Part shown: positions 42,671 to 49,398 of the stretch, one piece after another
Numbering within the stretch: the first letter of the stretch is position 1
How the letters are laid out: each line of letters starts with the position of its first letter
NCBI GenBank assembly: GCA_032017425.1
Contig: DALZPW010000006.1
Reading direction: 5' to 3' (one strand)
Origin: Faucicola tetraodonis
GTDB taxonomy: Bacteria > Pseudomonadota > Gammaproteobacteria > Pseudomonadales > Moraxellaceae
Length of the DNA: 64,000 nt
Position numbers and translations under genes: made by a program
The notes under the pieces: model-generated
The model's database searches: none
What the model was told of the DNA's origin: nothing
The model's input: only the letters and a program-made list of their open reading frames with translations

Positions 42671-43362
42671 GATTATCTCTGAGATTGTTTAGGTAATTTG
42701 GTTAAAAGTTATCTTAATTCAAAAGTCTGTAATGAGAAAAGCATTTATTGATTTATTGTCTTTATGACTAACTGTAGGGTATTAATTGTATTGATTGGTT
42801 ATACTTTCTTGCTTTGCTAGGCTGTTGCGTTTTGGGTATCGGTTGGCGTGATTTTACGTACTTTTAAAAGGCTGTTTTGGTGCGTACTTTTTGCGTACTG
42901 CGTACCAATTCGAACAAATTAAGGCGATTTTTGCTCGAACCAATGGAAAACGGCTATTTGCTTGTTCACTTTCTTGTTCACCAATACCAGTTAGTCACAT
43001 GGTTACACTCAAGGTTACGCATAAAAGGGCATTTTCTTTGGTAACTAATCTTGGTAACCAAAATTTGTTGCTAACTAGCTTGCTAACCATGCCCCAATGA
43101 CAATAAATAAAATCAATTATGCCCGCCTATCGTTCGGCTTTGCTGTTCGGTTTAGTGTTCGATTGTTACCAATGCCATATTAATAGCGGTTTGGCGTGTT
43201 GCTGGGTGTTCGGTCTTTGAATTGAACCATAGGCGGTTAGGTGTTCAATTCGCTGTTCACTTTTTGCCAATGCCTTGTTATTGCTGGCTTGCTGTTGGTG
43301 ATGGTATTCAGTTTTAGTAATAAAAAGGAGTATCGTAAAACCTACGACAACCTTTGTTATCG
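42671..43362. other. Gene-free island spacer with many short paired words
   Basis: About 690 bp upstream of the restriction-modification gene. It holds several different words each present twice at a 12-13 bp period: TTGTTCAC at 42962 and 42974, GGTTAC at 43001 and 43013, TTGGTAAC at 43038 and 43051, TTGCTAAC at 43068 and 43080. GCGTAC also occurs three times near 42880-42903, and TGTTCG recurs near 43130-43220. No credible protein or RNA gene was found. Confidence 0.6.
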
Positions 43363-43665
43363 TCAAGCCATTGCAAGATCGTCAACCAATTCAATTTTCA
43401 ACTTTTTGCCCAATGTGTCTGCAACGTTAGATAAGGTGGCAAGGGTCAGACTAGTATCATCACCTTTTAGTAAGCGGTCAAGCGTTACCCTACTGACGTT
43501 CATGCGTTGGGCTAGGGTAGCTTTGGTTATATGCTGGGCTTTCATGCTTTCGCTGATTTGCCATGCGATAATCCGCTTTACCGCAATGGCGGTTACTTCG
43601 TGGTTAATGTTTTCATCGTATAACCAATCATCAAAACTGCTGTCTTTGAGGTTATTTATCATCAT
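43363..43665 (-). CDS. XRE-type helix-turn-helix regulator
   Basis: About 100 residues. The C-terminal half is a HTH domain: SMKAQHITKATLAQRMNVSR, VTLDRLLKGDDTSLTLATLS and NVADTLGKKLKIEL, matching XRE/Cro and HigA-type antitoxin regulators. I start at ATG 43665, which overlaps the 3' end of the KilA-N gene by 14 nt and has GGGGG upstream; a longer frame starting at 43710 is less likely. The overlap implies translational coupling with the KilA-N gene, so the two probably act together, as regulator and partner or as a toxin-antitoxin-like pair. That role is inferred. Confidence 0.75.
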   Translation of the reverse strand: MMINNLKDSSFDDWLYDENINHEVTAIAVKRIIAWQISESMKAQHITKATLAQRMNVSRVTLDRLLKGDDTSLTLATLSNVADTLGKKLKIELVDDLAMA

Positions 43666-44518
43666 TAGCCCCCATATTAGGAAGTTGTGCAAGTAGAGGT
43701 TTTTCTTCAAGTTTTTGCATAGCTTTAGATTTACTCATACTTTCTCTTAACATTTTTTCTATTGCTCTAAGTTTAATTTCTCTTTCCGTTTGGGTTATAT
43801 GATCATTAATAAGTAAAGCGTTTTGCATTTCTAAATTGCCTATAATGGCATTATCCAAAACTGTGCCATAATCTCGCTGATTGCCTTGTAAATTTGGGTT
43901 CGCTTCTCGCCATTCTCTATGAGTTTTACCAAAAACGATTTTATTGATTAAATCTGCTTCATCAGCATAGATATAACCGTGCTTGTTAGGGTTAATACCT
44001 TGTAATAAATTCATCTGTATAGAATCAGTCTGCACTCGATAATTTACCTTTGCAAACTCCCTTTTTACTTGCCATTCTATAGAAGTTTGCTGTGCCTCTT
44101 GCTCTTTAAGGCGTTGAAATTCTTTTATTAAATAAAGTTTGAATTCGGGGCTTATCCATAAACCAAATTCAAAGGCTATATCTATATGGGCATAAGTGCC
44201 ACCATATCGCCCTGCTTTTGACTGCAAGCCGATAATATTACATTTCTCCACTAATTCTTTAATGCTTACTTTAAAGCTATTTAATCCTGCTTGGTTTTTA
44301 ATTATGGCGAATTCGCCATAATTAAAATTTGGGTTATTTATTTGTTCCCAAATGCCAATAAATTCAAGCGTGTTTCTATTTCTAAGCCAGTCTGTGATAA
44401 AAAAATCACCGTCTTTAGCCTTAAGCATATCCGTTAAACTAATGTAATCTTGTTCATTGATAGTTGAGATAGATATAGGATTATCTTGTACTAAAATACT
44501 ACGATTATTTTTCACCAT
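43652..44518 (-). CDS. KilA-N domain protein
   Basis: 288 residues. A KilA-N-type DNA-binding domain occupies residues about 15-125: ISLTDMLKAKDGDFFITDWL, NRNTLEFIGIWEQINNPNFN, and AGRYGGTYAHIDIAFEFGLW, ISPEFKLYLIKEFQRLK. The C-terminal half is charged and helical with DYGTVLDNAIIGNLEMQNA. KilA-N proteins are frequent in phages and mobile islands and are presumed DNA-binding; phage KilA is toxic when expressed. It overlaps the downstream XRE regulator gene. Upstream lies the terminator and repeat region after the DUF3987 gene. Confidence 0.85.
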   Translation of the reverse strand: MVKNNRSILVQDNPISISTINEQDYISLTDMLKAKDGDFFITDWLRNRNTLEFIGIWEQINNPNFNYGEFAIIKNQAGLNSFKVSIKELVEKCNIIGLQSKAGRYGGTYAHIDIAFEFGLWISPEFKLYLIKEFQRLKEQEAQQTSIEWQVKREFAKVNYRVQTDSIQMNLLQGINPNKHGYIYADEADLINKIVFGKTHREWREANPNLQGNQRDYGTVLDNAIIGNLEMQNALLINDHITQTEREIKLRAIEKMLRESMSKSKAMQKLEEKPLLAQLPNMGANDDK

Positions 44519-44580
44519 AATAATTCACCTTAGCTTTTTTTGTATCATTTAGAGTACATTATTGCTAATATCAAGACAAC

Positions 44581-44610
44581 AAAAAAGAGTATGGCTAAAA
44601 TCACCATACT
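44581..44610 (-). terminator. Intrinsic terminator of the island operon
   Basis: AGTATGG (44588-44594) pairs with CCATACT (44604-44610). The plus-strand A-run at 44581-44586 gives a T-run on the minus transcript. It lies after the GGGAAA cluster and before the KilA-N gene. Confidence 0.75.
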
Positions 44611-44662
44611 TCAACACGCCCGCTTAATTAGAATATGAAAGGCTGTATATATCTGCATAGGT

Positions 44663-44903
44663 GGGAAAGTGGGAAAATGATTTTTTTAAGCCCTGTATTT
44701 ATGCGGTTTCCCATGTTTTCCCATTAATAAGCATTTTGGGAAAGTAGGGAAAGTGAAAAGCTAAAAATAGTTCCCCGCCTGTAGGCTTGTCACTTTCCTT
44801 TCATTTTCCCCGTTTTCCCATTGCATAAAAAAATGGGAAAATGTCGCAACCGTTGCTACTACTAGCGTTCATGCGTTCACTTTCCCATTTTCCCAATTTT
44901 CCC
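44663..44903. repeat. Twelve-copy GGGAAA/TTTCCC cluster
   Basis: Copies at 44663, 44671, 44707 (rev), 44717 (rev), 44738, 44747, 44805 (rev), 44814 (rev), 44835, 44881 (rev), 44889 (rev) and 44898 (rev). Spacing within pairs is 8-10 bp, about one helical turn. Confidence 0.9.
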
Positions 44904-44920
44904 GTATATATAGAAATATA

Positions 44921-47002
44921 CTAGGATAATAAGCTGGGGTTAACTTCAATGTATCGGGTATTATCCAGTGTAATAACTTGAATGTATTTCTTATCGCTCA
45001 AAACATTAATACACAATTCAAAATTAGCCTTTGCCCTTAGGTGCTTGGGGTTAACCTTGCTTTGGGTATCTGCATAGCTTAGTTGGGTAACGCCTTTAAC
45101 CTTGCATTGTTTGACAATCCAATCAATTAACTTTTGGCTGTCGGTCTTTTCGGTTGGCTTGGCATCTAAGTAGCGTAACCGTTCAGCTATGGAATACTCC
45201 ACCAACATAAACGCCCGTTCTAGGTAGTCCACTGATACCGATTTTTGGCAATCAAAAAACGCCATTAATGAGGCTATACGGCTGGCATTTTCTGCCATGC
45301 GTGAGGCAAACGCTCGTAAATATTCTAATGCCCTGCCTTTGGCTTGCCTGCCCTCTATTTCGTCTTGAAAGTTTGCCAATGTTTGGCGGGCTTGCTGGTC
45401 TGCAAAAGGCATATTAAACCTTACCTCTTTGCCTGTAATATCTCGGGTTATCTCGGTTTGGGGTGGGTCTAGCAAAATATCGCACCTTGCCCAATAGGCT
45501 AATAGTCTAGGGTCATCATAGGGGCTTTGGTTCATGCGTTCGGGCGTTGCCCATTGCCTGCTACCTATCAAACTTTCGGGGCAAGCAATTAAGCATCTAG
45601 GCAAAAAGCCCTGCCCATTCATTAACGGGTCATTTAATGCTGGCTCAAGTATTACCCGTTGCCCCATGATATCCAATGTTAAACGGGCATCATAAGCATT
45701 TGTAAAAGGTATGGCATTTTTGCCCCGTTGTGAGCGCAAACGGCTCACGGGGTCACCACTCCATACACTGGTAAGGCTTGATAGGGCATTGCCTGCGGTG
45801 TCTGATTTCATGCTATGCCCATTTAAAAATTGCCCCGCCTCGCTGGTTGTCCATGACTGGTTAGGTAAACCATCAATGATAAATTTATCTAATACTGCCT
45901 CTATGGTGGCATCTGTTACAATCATGCTTTCATTTGTTGGCTTTGGTACGGTTGCCTCATAGTGGGTACGTTCCCCGCCCTTTAAAGCGTTGCGGTCTGC
46001 CTCCCATTCTTGTAACCGCTCTACAAATAGCTGATAGGCGTTTTTTTCCCATTTTGTAATGCTGTAATGGGAATATTTATTAGCCTGTGTTTTACCGCTT
46101 CCGCTTTCGCCCTCTGTGATTAAATATAGACAAGCTGGTTTATGCTCATGCCCCATAGGTGCATTAATGTAGCGTTGTCCAATGGTAGATAATGCCCCTA
46201 AAATACATTGCCCCGCCATTGCTAAGGGTACTTGTGCATGATAGGCGATTGCCTCGACTGCCTGCCTTAAAACCCCTTGCCATGCTTCAATAGGGTAGCG
46301 GGTTGGTGTTGGGTTGGTGTCCTCCAGTGGTTCGGGCTCGCCCCATTCAATGCCGTTTAATTCCTTGACCTTAGTTTGCAAGGCTGGCTCTTTGTTTGGG
46401 TCGTTGATGATTTCATCTAATAGATAATTGGTAACTAAATCGGTTATCGTGTCCACTGTTGCCACCAATCGCACGTTATACCCCTTGAATGTGGTTTCCA
46501 GTTGCTTGCCTGTGGGGTAATCGGTGAATAGGGTTACTTGGCTGTGGCTGGCGTGGGCTTTAACCATGCGCTCAAATTGCCAATCCTTAAATGGTGCAAT
46601 CAGTGAATACTCACCATTGATTGTTAAATAGGGGTATAGCTCGATAGCAGTATCAAGGCTTGCTACTGCCACCACTTGCCCGCCATTGCCCAATATAAAA
46701 CAATCGTTTTCTAAGCCATGTAACGGGAATGGCTCTGCATTATTTAACGGGAATATGGCAAGGTTAGACGGCTGGTAATGCTCATCAAACAACATAACGC
46801 CTATGCTGTTGGCGGTTGGCTGGTTGGCGTTGTCCACTGTGTAATTGCTATCAATAAAAAGCAATTTATCTTTGCCGATACAGTGGGCAAGGTTCACCAA
46901 TGCGGGGTTATGCTGGTAAGTTTCATAACTTGCCGTTGGCTGTCCTTTGATAAATTCATGAAAGGCTTTATTTGTATTTTTTGATATGGCTAGATTACTC
47001 AT
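44921..47002 (-). CDS. DUF3987/YfjI-type P-loop ATPase, probable replication protein
   Basis: 693 residues. The N-terminal third (about 1-215) resembles primase/TOPRIM-associated regions with NDCFILGNGGQVVAVASLDTA. The DUF3987 region follows, with Walker A LYLITEGESGSGKTQANK near residue 299, TDATIEAVLDKFIIDG, and PRCLIACPESLIGSRQW. Members are common in P4-like satellites and islands where they are taken as primase-helicase replication proteins; direct evidence is thin. It is the last and largest gene of the leftward chain, overlapping the 45-residue gene by ATGA. The iteron-like cluster lies just beyond it. Confidence 0.85.
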   Translation of the reverse strand: MSNLAISKNTNKAFHEFIKGQPTASYETYQHNPALVNLAHCIGKDKLLFIDSNYTVDNANQPTANSIGVMLFDEHYQPSNLAIFPLNNAEPFPLHGLENDCFILGNGGQVVAVASLDTAIELYPYLTINGEYSLIAPFKDWQFERMVKAHASHSQVTLFTDYPTGKQLETTFKGYNVRLVATVDTITDLVTNYLLDEIINDPNKEPALQTKVKELNGIEWGEPEPLEDTNPTPTRYPIEAWQGVLRQAVEAIAYHAQVPLAMAGQCILGALSTIGQRYINAPMGHEHKPACLYLITEGESGSGKTQANKYSHYSITKWEKNAYQLFVERLQEWEADRNALKGGERTHYEATVPKPTNESMIVTDATIEAVLDKFIIDGLPNQSWTTSEAGQFLNGHSMKSDTAGNALSSLTSVWSGDPVSRLRSQRGKNAIPFTNAYDARLTLDIMGQRVILEPALNDPLMNGQGFLPRCLIACPESLIGSRQWATPERMNQSPYDDPRLLAYWARCDILLDPPQTEITRDITGKEVRFNMPFADQQARQTLANFQDEIEGRQAKGRALEYLRAFASRMAENASRIASLMAFFDCQKSVSVDYLERAFMLVEYSIAERLRYLDAKPTEKTDSQKLIDWIVKQCKVKGVTQLSYADTQSKVNPKHLRAKANFELCINVLSDKKYIQVITLDNTRYIEVNPSLLS

Positions 47003-47136
47003 TTCGATAGCCTCCCATTACTCATAGCTTGGCGTTTATTGGCTTTTTGGCGGTGGGTGCTGGTGTAATACCACTTAGAGAAATAAAGGGCTTTACGCCC
47101 CTTATCCTTGCCACTGTTGCGGGCTTGTTTATTCAT
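46999..47136 (-). CDS. 45-residue basic protein in a coupled operon
   Basis: A short open frame (MNKQARNSGKDKGRKALYF...) with about a third Lys/Arg residues and the sequence SKWYYTSTHRQKANKRQ. Both ends overlap neighbours by ATGA: its start overlaps the stop of the 256-residue gene, and its stop overlaps the DUF3987 start. GGAGGGCAAGGC precedes the ATG. It is supported by position and overlaps, not by homology. The basic composition would suit nucleic-acid binding, which is a guess. Confidence 0.6.
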   Translation of the reverse strand: MNKQARNSGKDKGRKALYFSKWYYTSTHRQKANKRQAMSNGRLSK

Positions 47137-47507
47137 GCCTTGCCCTCCCAATTCAATACAACATCAAAATCATTTAGCGGTTTCCATGAAACGGGCTTTA
47201 ACTCGAAGTTGTCTTTTGAGATTGCTTGTAAATGAATAAGGATATGAAAGGCTTTATCATATAGATACGCATTGACTGACCCTAACGGCTCTATCACCTC
47301 GCCATTGCAATAAACTGCATAAAAAGGCTGGTAGAAAATACCGTCTTTGAAATATCCGTCTTTGCGTTCCCAATAGCTAGGAACATATAGCGGCTTTTCG
47401 TCTTGGGCTGGCGTGTGAGCTGTGGTATCGGTTGCACTGTGGGCAAGTGCATTTTTGCGTTGGCTGGTTTGGGTGTTGCCCGCGGGCATGATGATTTTAT
47501 TAGGCAT
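47133..47507 (-). CDS. Possible internal in-frame product of the 256-residue gene
   Basis: ATG at 47507 preceded by AAGGAGG (7-nt spacer). It encodes MPNKIIMPAGNTQTSQRKNA and onward, 124 residues sharing the C-terminus of the longer protein. This could be the main product, with the upstream part a separate leader-like protein, or both forms may be made. Confidence 0.5.
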   Translation of the reverse strand: MPNKIIMPAGNTQTSQRKNALAHSATDTTAHTPAQDEKPLYVPSYWERKDGYFKDGIFYQPFYAVYCNGEVIEPLGSVNAYLYDKAFHILIHLQAISKDNFELKPVSWKPLNDFDVVLNWEGKA

Positions 47508-47903
47508 GATAATGCCTCCTTGCGTATTATTTTGAGTATTTACCACACTATGAAAAATCATAGGGTGGCGGGGTTCACTCTCGGTCACGCAAGCAACCGC
47601 CTCGCATATTTGCCGTAAAGGCTTATTTTGCAATGTCACCCCGCCATAACTTTTTGCCAATGCTGGCATGATATGACGGTTTACCCCTGCGAATTGGGGT
47701 AGATGGGTTTGTGCTTTGTTATCGCCACTTTGAGAGAGTAAGCGAAATTTGGGCACAAAAAAAGCCAAAAGGTAACGGAATGGCTGTCCGCTTGCGTGAA
47801 TTTTTGAGAGACCTCTATTGTCAATCATGCCCGCCACCAATGGCAAGCTATCATTTAGTGAATTAAATTCACCAATATTTAATAGTCTTAAAATTTTACT
47901 CAT
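47133..47903 (-). CDS. Unrecognised two-part protein with strong internal start
   Basis: 256 residues in two parts. Residues 1-132 contain SLPLVAGMIDNRGLSKIHAS, PKFRLLSQSGDNKAQ and EPRHPMIFHSVVNTQNNTQG; residues 133-256 contain VPSYWERKDGYFKDGIFYQP, FYAVYCNGEVIEPLG and AFHILIHLQAISKDNFELKP. At 47507 an in-frame ATG is preceded by AAGGAGG with a 7-nt spacer, the best ribosome-binding site in the operon, so a 124-residue C-terminal product is likely made as well. I recognise no family. The start at 47903 and the stop at 47133 both overlap neighbours by ATGA. Confidence 0.7.
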   Translation of the reverse strand: MSKILRLLNIGEFNSLNDSLPLVAGMIDNRGLSKIHASGQPFRYLLAFFVPKFRLLSQSGDNKAQTHLPQFAGVNRHIMPALAKSYGGVTLQNKPLRQICEAVACVTESEPRHPMIFHSVVNTQNNTQGGIIMPNKIIMPAGNTQTSQRKNALAHSATDTTAHTPAQDEKPLYVPSYWERKDGYFKDGIFYQPFYAVYCNGEVIEPLGSVNAYLYDKAFHILIHLQAISKDNFELKPVSWKPLNDFDVVLNWEGKA

Positions 47904-48013
47904 GCTATTATTTCCATAAGGTCATGTGGTGTGACTTGGGGCGTTATCTGTAAAAGGATAATGCCCTTTTTCATGTTCAAGCCATTTTTAAAAATAGTAT
48001 TTTTTGCTTTCAT
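47900..48013 (-). CDS. 37-residue protein in a coupled operon
   Basis: MKAKNTIFKNGLNMKKGIIL followed by LQITPQVTPHDLMEIIA. The ATG at 48013 overlaps the stop of the upstream gene (ATGA), and its stop overlaps the next start (ATGA). A longer frame from GTG at 48088 exists but would overlap the upstream gene by 79 nt. No homology is recognised; the call rests on the overlaps. Confidence 0.45.
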   Translation of the reverse strand: MKAKNTIFKNGLNMKKGIILLQITPQVTPHDLMEIIA

Positions 48014-48516
48014 TTTTGATGATTGCTTTCTAAAGTTTTTTGGTGCATTTTGCACAAATTTTGGTGCGTGAATTGATGTTTGTTGCACGCTCTATCCCTT
48101 GACTGGCAAGGGATACACCCTTTTTGATAATTCCCCAAAACTGCCCGTTTTGGTGCGTGAAATCGTGGTTTATTTCTTCTTTGGTGCATTTTTTGGTGCA
48201 TTTTGCACAAATTCTGTTGCATGAGTTGATGTTTGTTGCACGCTCCACCCCTTGACTGGCAAGGGATACAAGCTTTTTGATAATTACCCCGAATTGCCTG
48301 TTTTGTTGCGTAAAATAGTGGTTTATTTCCTATTTTGTTGCTTGCTTCCACTGGCTGACATTGGGTAATCACTACCAAAATCATCAATAACAAAATAGCG
48401 ATATTGATTGTTTGGATAATCTCGCCCAACTTTGCCATAATCTTGCTAATATCCTGCCCACGGATAGCACGTTGTAGCTTGTTTGGGTGTTGGGTGGTAT
48501 GTTTATATCGTCTCAC
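48010..48516 (-). CDS. Small membrane-anchored protein with duplicated Cys-rich 51-residue unit
   Basis: 168 residues. A membrane segment lies at about 38-52 (INIAILLLMILVVITQC), then two tandem copies of a 51-residue unit: the first with NYQKACIPCQSRGGACNKHQ, the second with NYQKGCIPCQSRDRACNKHQ, each with four Cys or Cys/His positions. The duplication is 153 bp long, exactly in frame. The start is GTG at 48516 with AAGGG 8 nt upstream, 2 nt after the previous stop. No family is recognised. The ATGA overlap with the next gene supports translation. Confidence 0.5.
   Translation of the reverse strand: MRRYKHTTQHPNKLQRAIRGQDISKIMAKLGEIIQTINIAILLLMILVVITQCQPVEASNKIGNKPLFYATKQAIRGNYQKACIPCQSRGGACNKHQLMQQNLCKMHQKMHQRRNKPRFHAPKRAVLGNYQKGCIPCQSRDRACNKHQFTHQNLCKMHQKTLESNHQK
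48041..48346. repeat. 153-bp in-frame tandem duplication
   Basis: The stretch starting TGGTGCATTTTGCACAAATT at 48041 recurs at 48194, and homology continues through both units (ACTGGCAAGGGATACA and GTGGTTTATTTC are shared). At 48180-48203 there is also an exact tandem TTTGGTGCATTT pair. Confidence 0.85.
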
Positions 48517-48518
48517 GT

Positions 48519-48740
48519 TTAAACCCTTAAAATTGACTGTTGTGGTGGCTCTATAAATACTGCCCTTTTAATACTGAATACTTGATTAGGGTTCACGGCT
48601 TGTAAAAACTCTACAACGGTTTCGGCTGTCCAGTAATCCATGAATATATCGGTATTCGCTGGTTGTATCGGCTCATTATTCATTACTACAAAATAATCAT
48701 CATTCGGGTTTATGCGCTCGATGTCGGGATATACGCTCAT
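48519..48740 (-). CDS. 73-residue hypothetical island protein
   Basis: Acidic small protein: MSVYPDIERINPNDDYFVVM, then TDIFMDYWTAETVVEFLQAV and PNQVFSIKRAVFIEPP. No family recognised. Its ATG overlaps the stop of the upstream HTH gene (ATGA at 48737-48740) and the next gene begins 2 nt after its stop, so it belongs to the coupled operon. Confidence 0.6.
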   Translation of the reverse strand: MSVYPDIERINPNDDYFVVMNNEPIQPANTDIFMDYWTAETVVEFLQAVNPNQVFSIKRAVFIEPPQQSILRV

Positions 48741-49003
48741 GCGGTTACCCCCTTGACTGATTGAATATAGCTAGGCTCTAACCAATACTCTTTTACCTTT
48801 TTGCCTGTGGGCGTGGTGATAAATCGGCTTTGGATAGGTATGCTGTTATCCCTGCGTAAATCGCCCAATCTTTGAGAACATGACAAACAATTAAAACGCT
48901 GTAAGGCTTCAAGGGGCGTTATTCTTGCGCCTGTCATCAAATAGGCTAATAGCTGGGCTTTGTGGCTGGTGGTGTCGTTTGGGCTTGGGGTGTTGGCTGG
49001 CAT
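48737..49003 (-). CDS. Helix-turn-helix domain protein (HTH_39-like)
   Basis: 88 residues: SHKAQLLAYLMTGARITPLE, ALQRFNCLSCSQRLGDLRRD, then a wing-like IPIQSRFITTPTGKKVKEYW. This pattern of a small winged helix is common in phage and island operons (HTH_39-type). It is likely a DNA-binding regulator. It lies 10 bp after the AlpA-like gene and overlaps the 73-residue gene by ATGA. Confidence 0.7.
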   Translation of the reverse strand: MPANTPSPNDTTSHKAQLLAYLMTGARITPLEALQRFNCLSCSQRLGDLRRDNSIPIQSRFITTPTGKKVKEYWLEPSYIQSVKGVTA

Positions 49004-49013
49004 GGTTTACCCC

Positions 49014-49277
49014 TTATGCTGTCTTATTGTCTAAATAGTCGATTAACTCGCTATTTCTAAAATAATGGGCGTTACCAATGGTGATAGGCTTTACAAACTT
49101 GCCCGCCTTAATCCAACGTGTGAGCGTCAAAACGTGGATTTCCAGTAGCTTTGCTACGGTGCTACGGCTGGTTATGCCTTTAGGGTTGTTGGCAAGGTCG
49201 GTAAAGGTGGGTAGTGGTTCGCCTGTCACCTTTTCGGCTGGCGTATTTTCCACTTGTTGCGGGGTTTTGTTGGTCAT
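49014..49277 (-). CDS. AlpA-like/excisionase-type regulator
   Basis: 87 residues with a MerR/excisionase-like HTH: ITSRSTVAKLLEIHVLTLTR, WIKAGKFVKPITIGNAHYFR and NSELIDYLDNK, typical of AlpA proteins that regulate or assist the integrase of P4-like islands. ATG at 49277 with AAGGAG 8 nt upstream. It is the first gene of the leftward chain leading to the DUF3987 ATPase. Confidence 0.8.
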   Translation of the reverse strand: MTNKTPQQVENTPAEKVTGEPLPTFTDLANNPKGITSRSTVAKLLEIHVLTLTRWIKAGKFVKPITIGNAHYFRNSELIDYLDNKTA

Positions 49278-49360
49278 TGCATTAACTCCTTAACGGTTTG
49301 TTGTTGAGATAATGCAAATATAGATTTTTGATTGCGGGGCTAAATAGGCTAAATAGCCAT

Positions 49361-49383
49361 AAAAAAAGGGCTAAATAGCCCTT
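49361..49383 (-). terminator. Intrinsic terminator after the 400-residue island gene
   Basis: AAGGGCTA (49366-49373) pairs with TAGCCCTT (49376-49383); the plus-strand A-run at 49361-49367 gives the T-run of the minus transcript. A third GCTAAATAG word lies just beyond (near 49340-49358). Confidence 0.75.
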
Positions 49384-49398
49384 AAAGTTTGAAAGTGT

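Larger units (their letters stand above)
44519..44920. other. Iteron-like region, candidate replication origin of the island
   Basis: About 400 bp directly downstream of the DUF3987 ATPase gene. Between 44663 and 44903 there are twelve exact copies of GGGAAA or its complement TTTCCC, mostly within TGGGAAAA contexts, in both orientations and often in pairs 8-10 bp apart. The leftward terminator at 44581-44610 ends the stretch. The pairing of an iteron cluster with a replication-type ATPase gene resembles P4 and satellite origins; function is inferred. Confidence 0.6.

Noticed and set aside
42891..43100. Rightward 69-codon open frame in the island spacer
   Set aside because: It runs through the paired-word repeats and its translation only reflects them; no start signal.
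48030..48248. 72-codon frame overlapping the duplicated gene in another phase
   Set aside because: It is a by-product of the same 153-bp repeat; the phase with SD-supported GTG start and ATGA overlap is the better candidate.
48041..48346. CRISPR-like array
   Set aside because: Only two long units of 153 bp, in a coding frame, with no short repeat/unique spacer pattern and no cas genes in the window.
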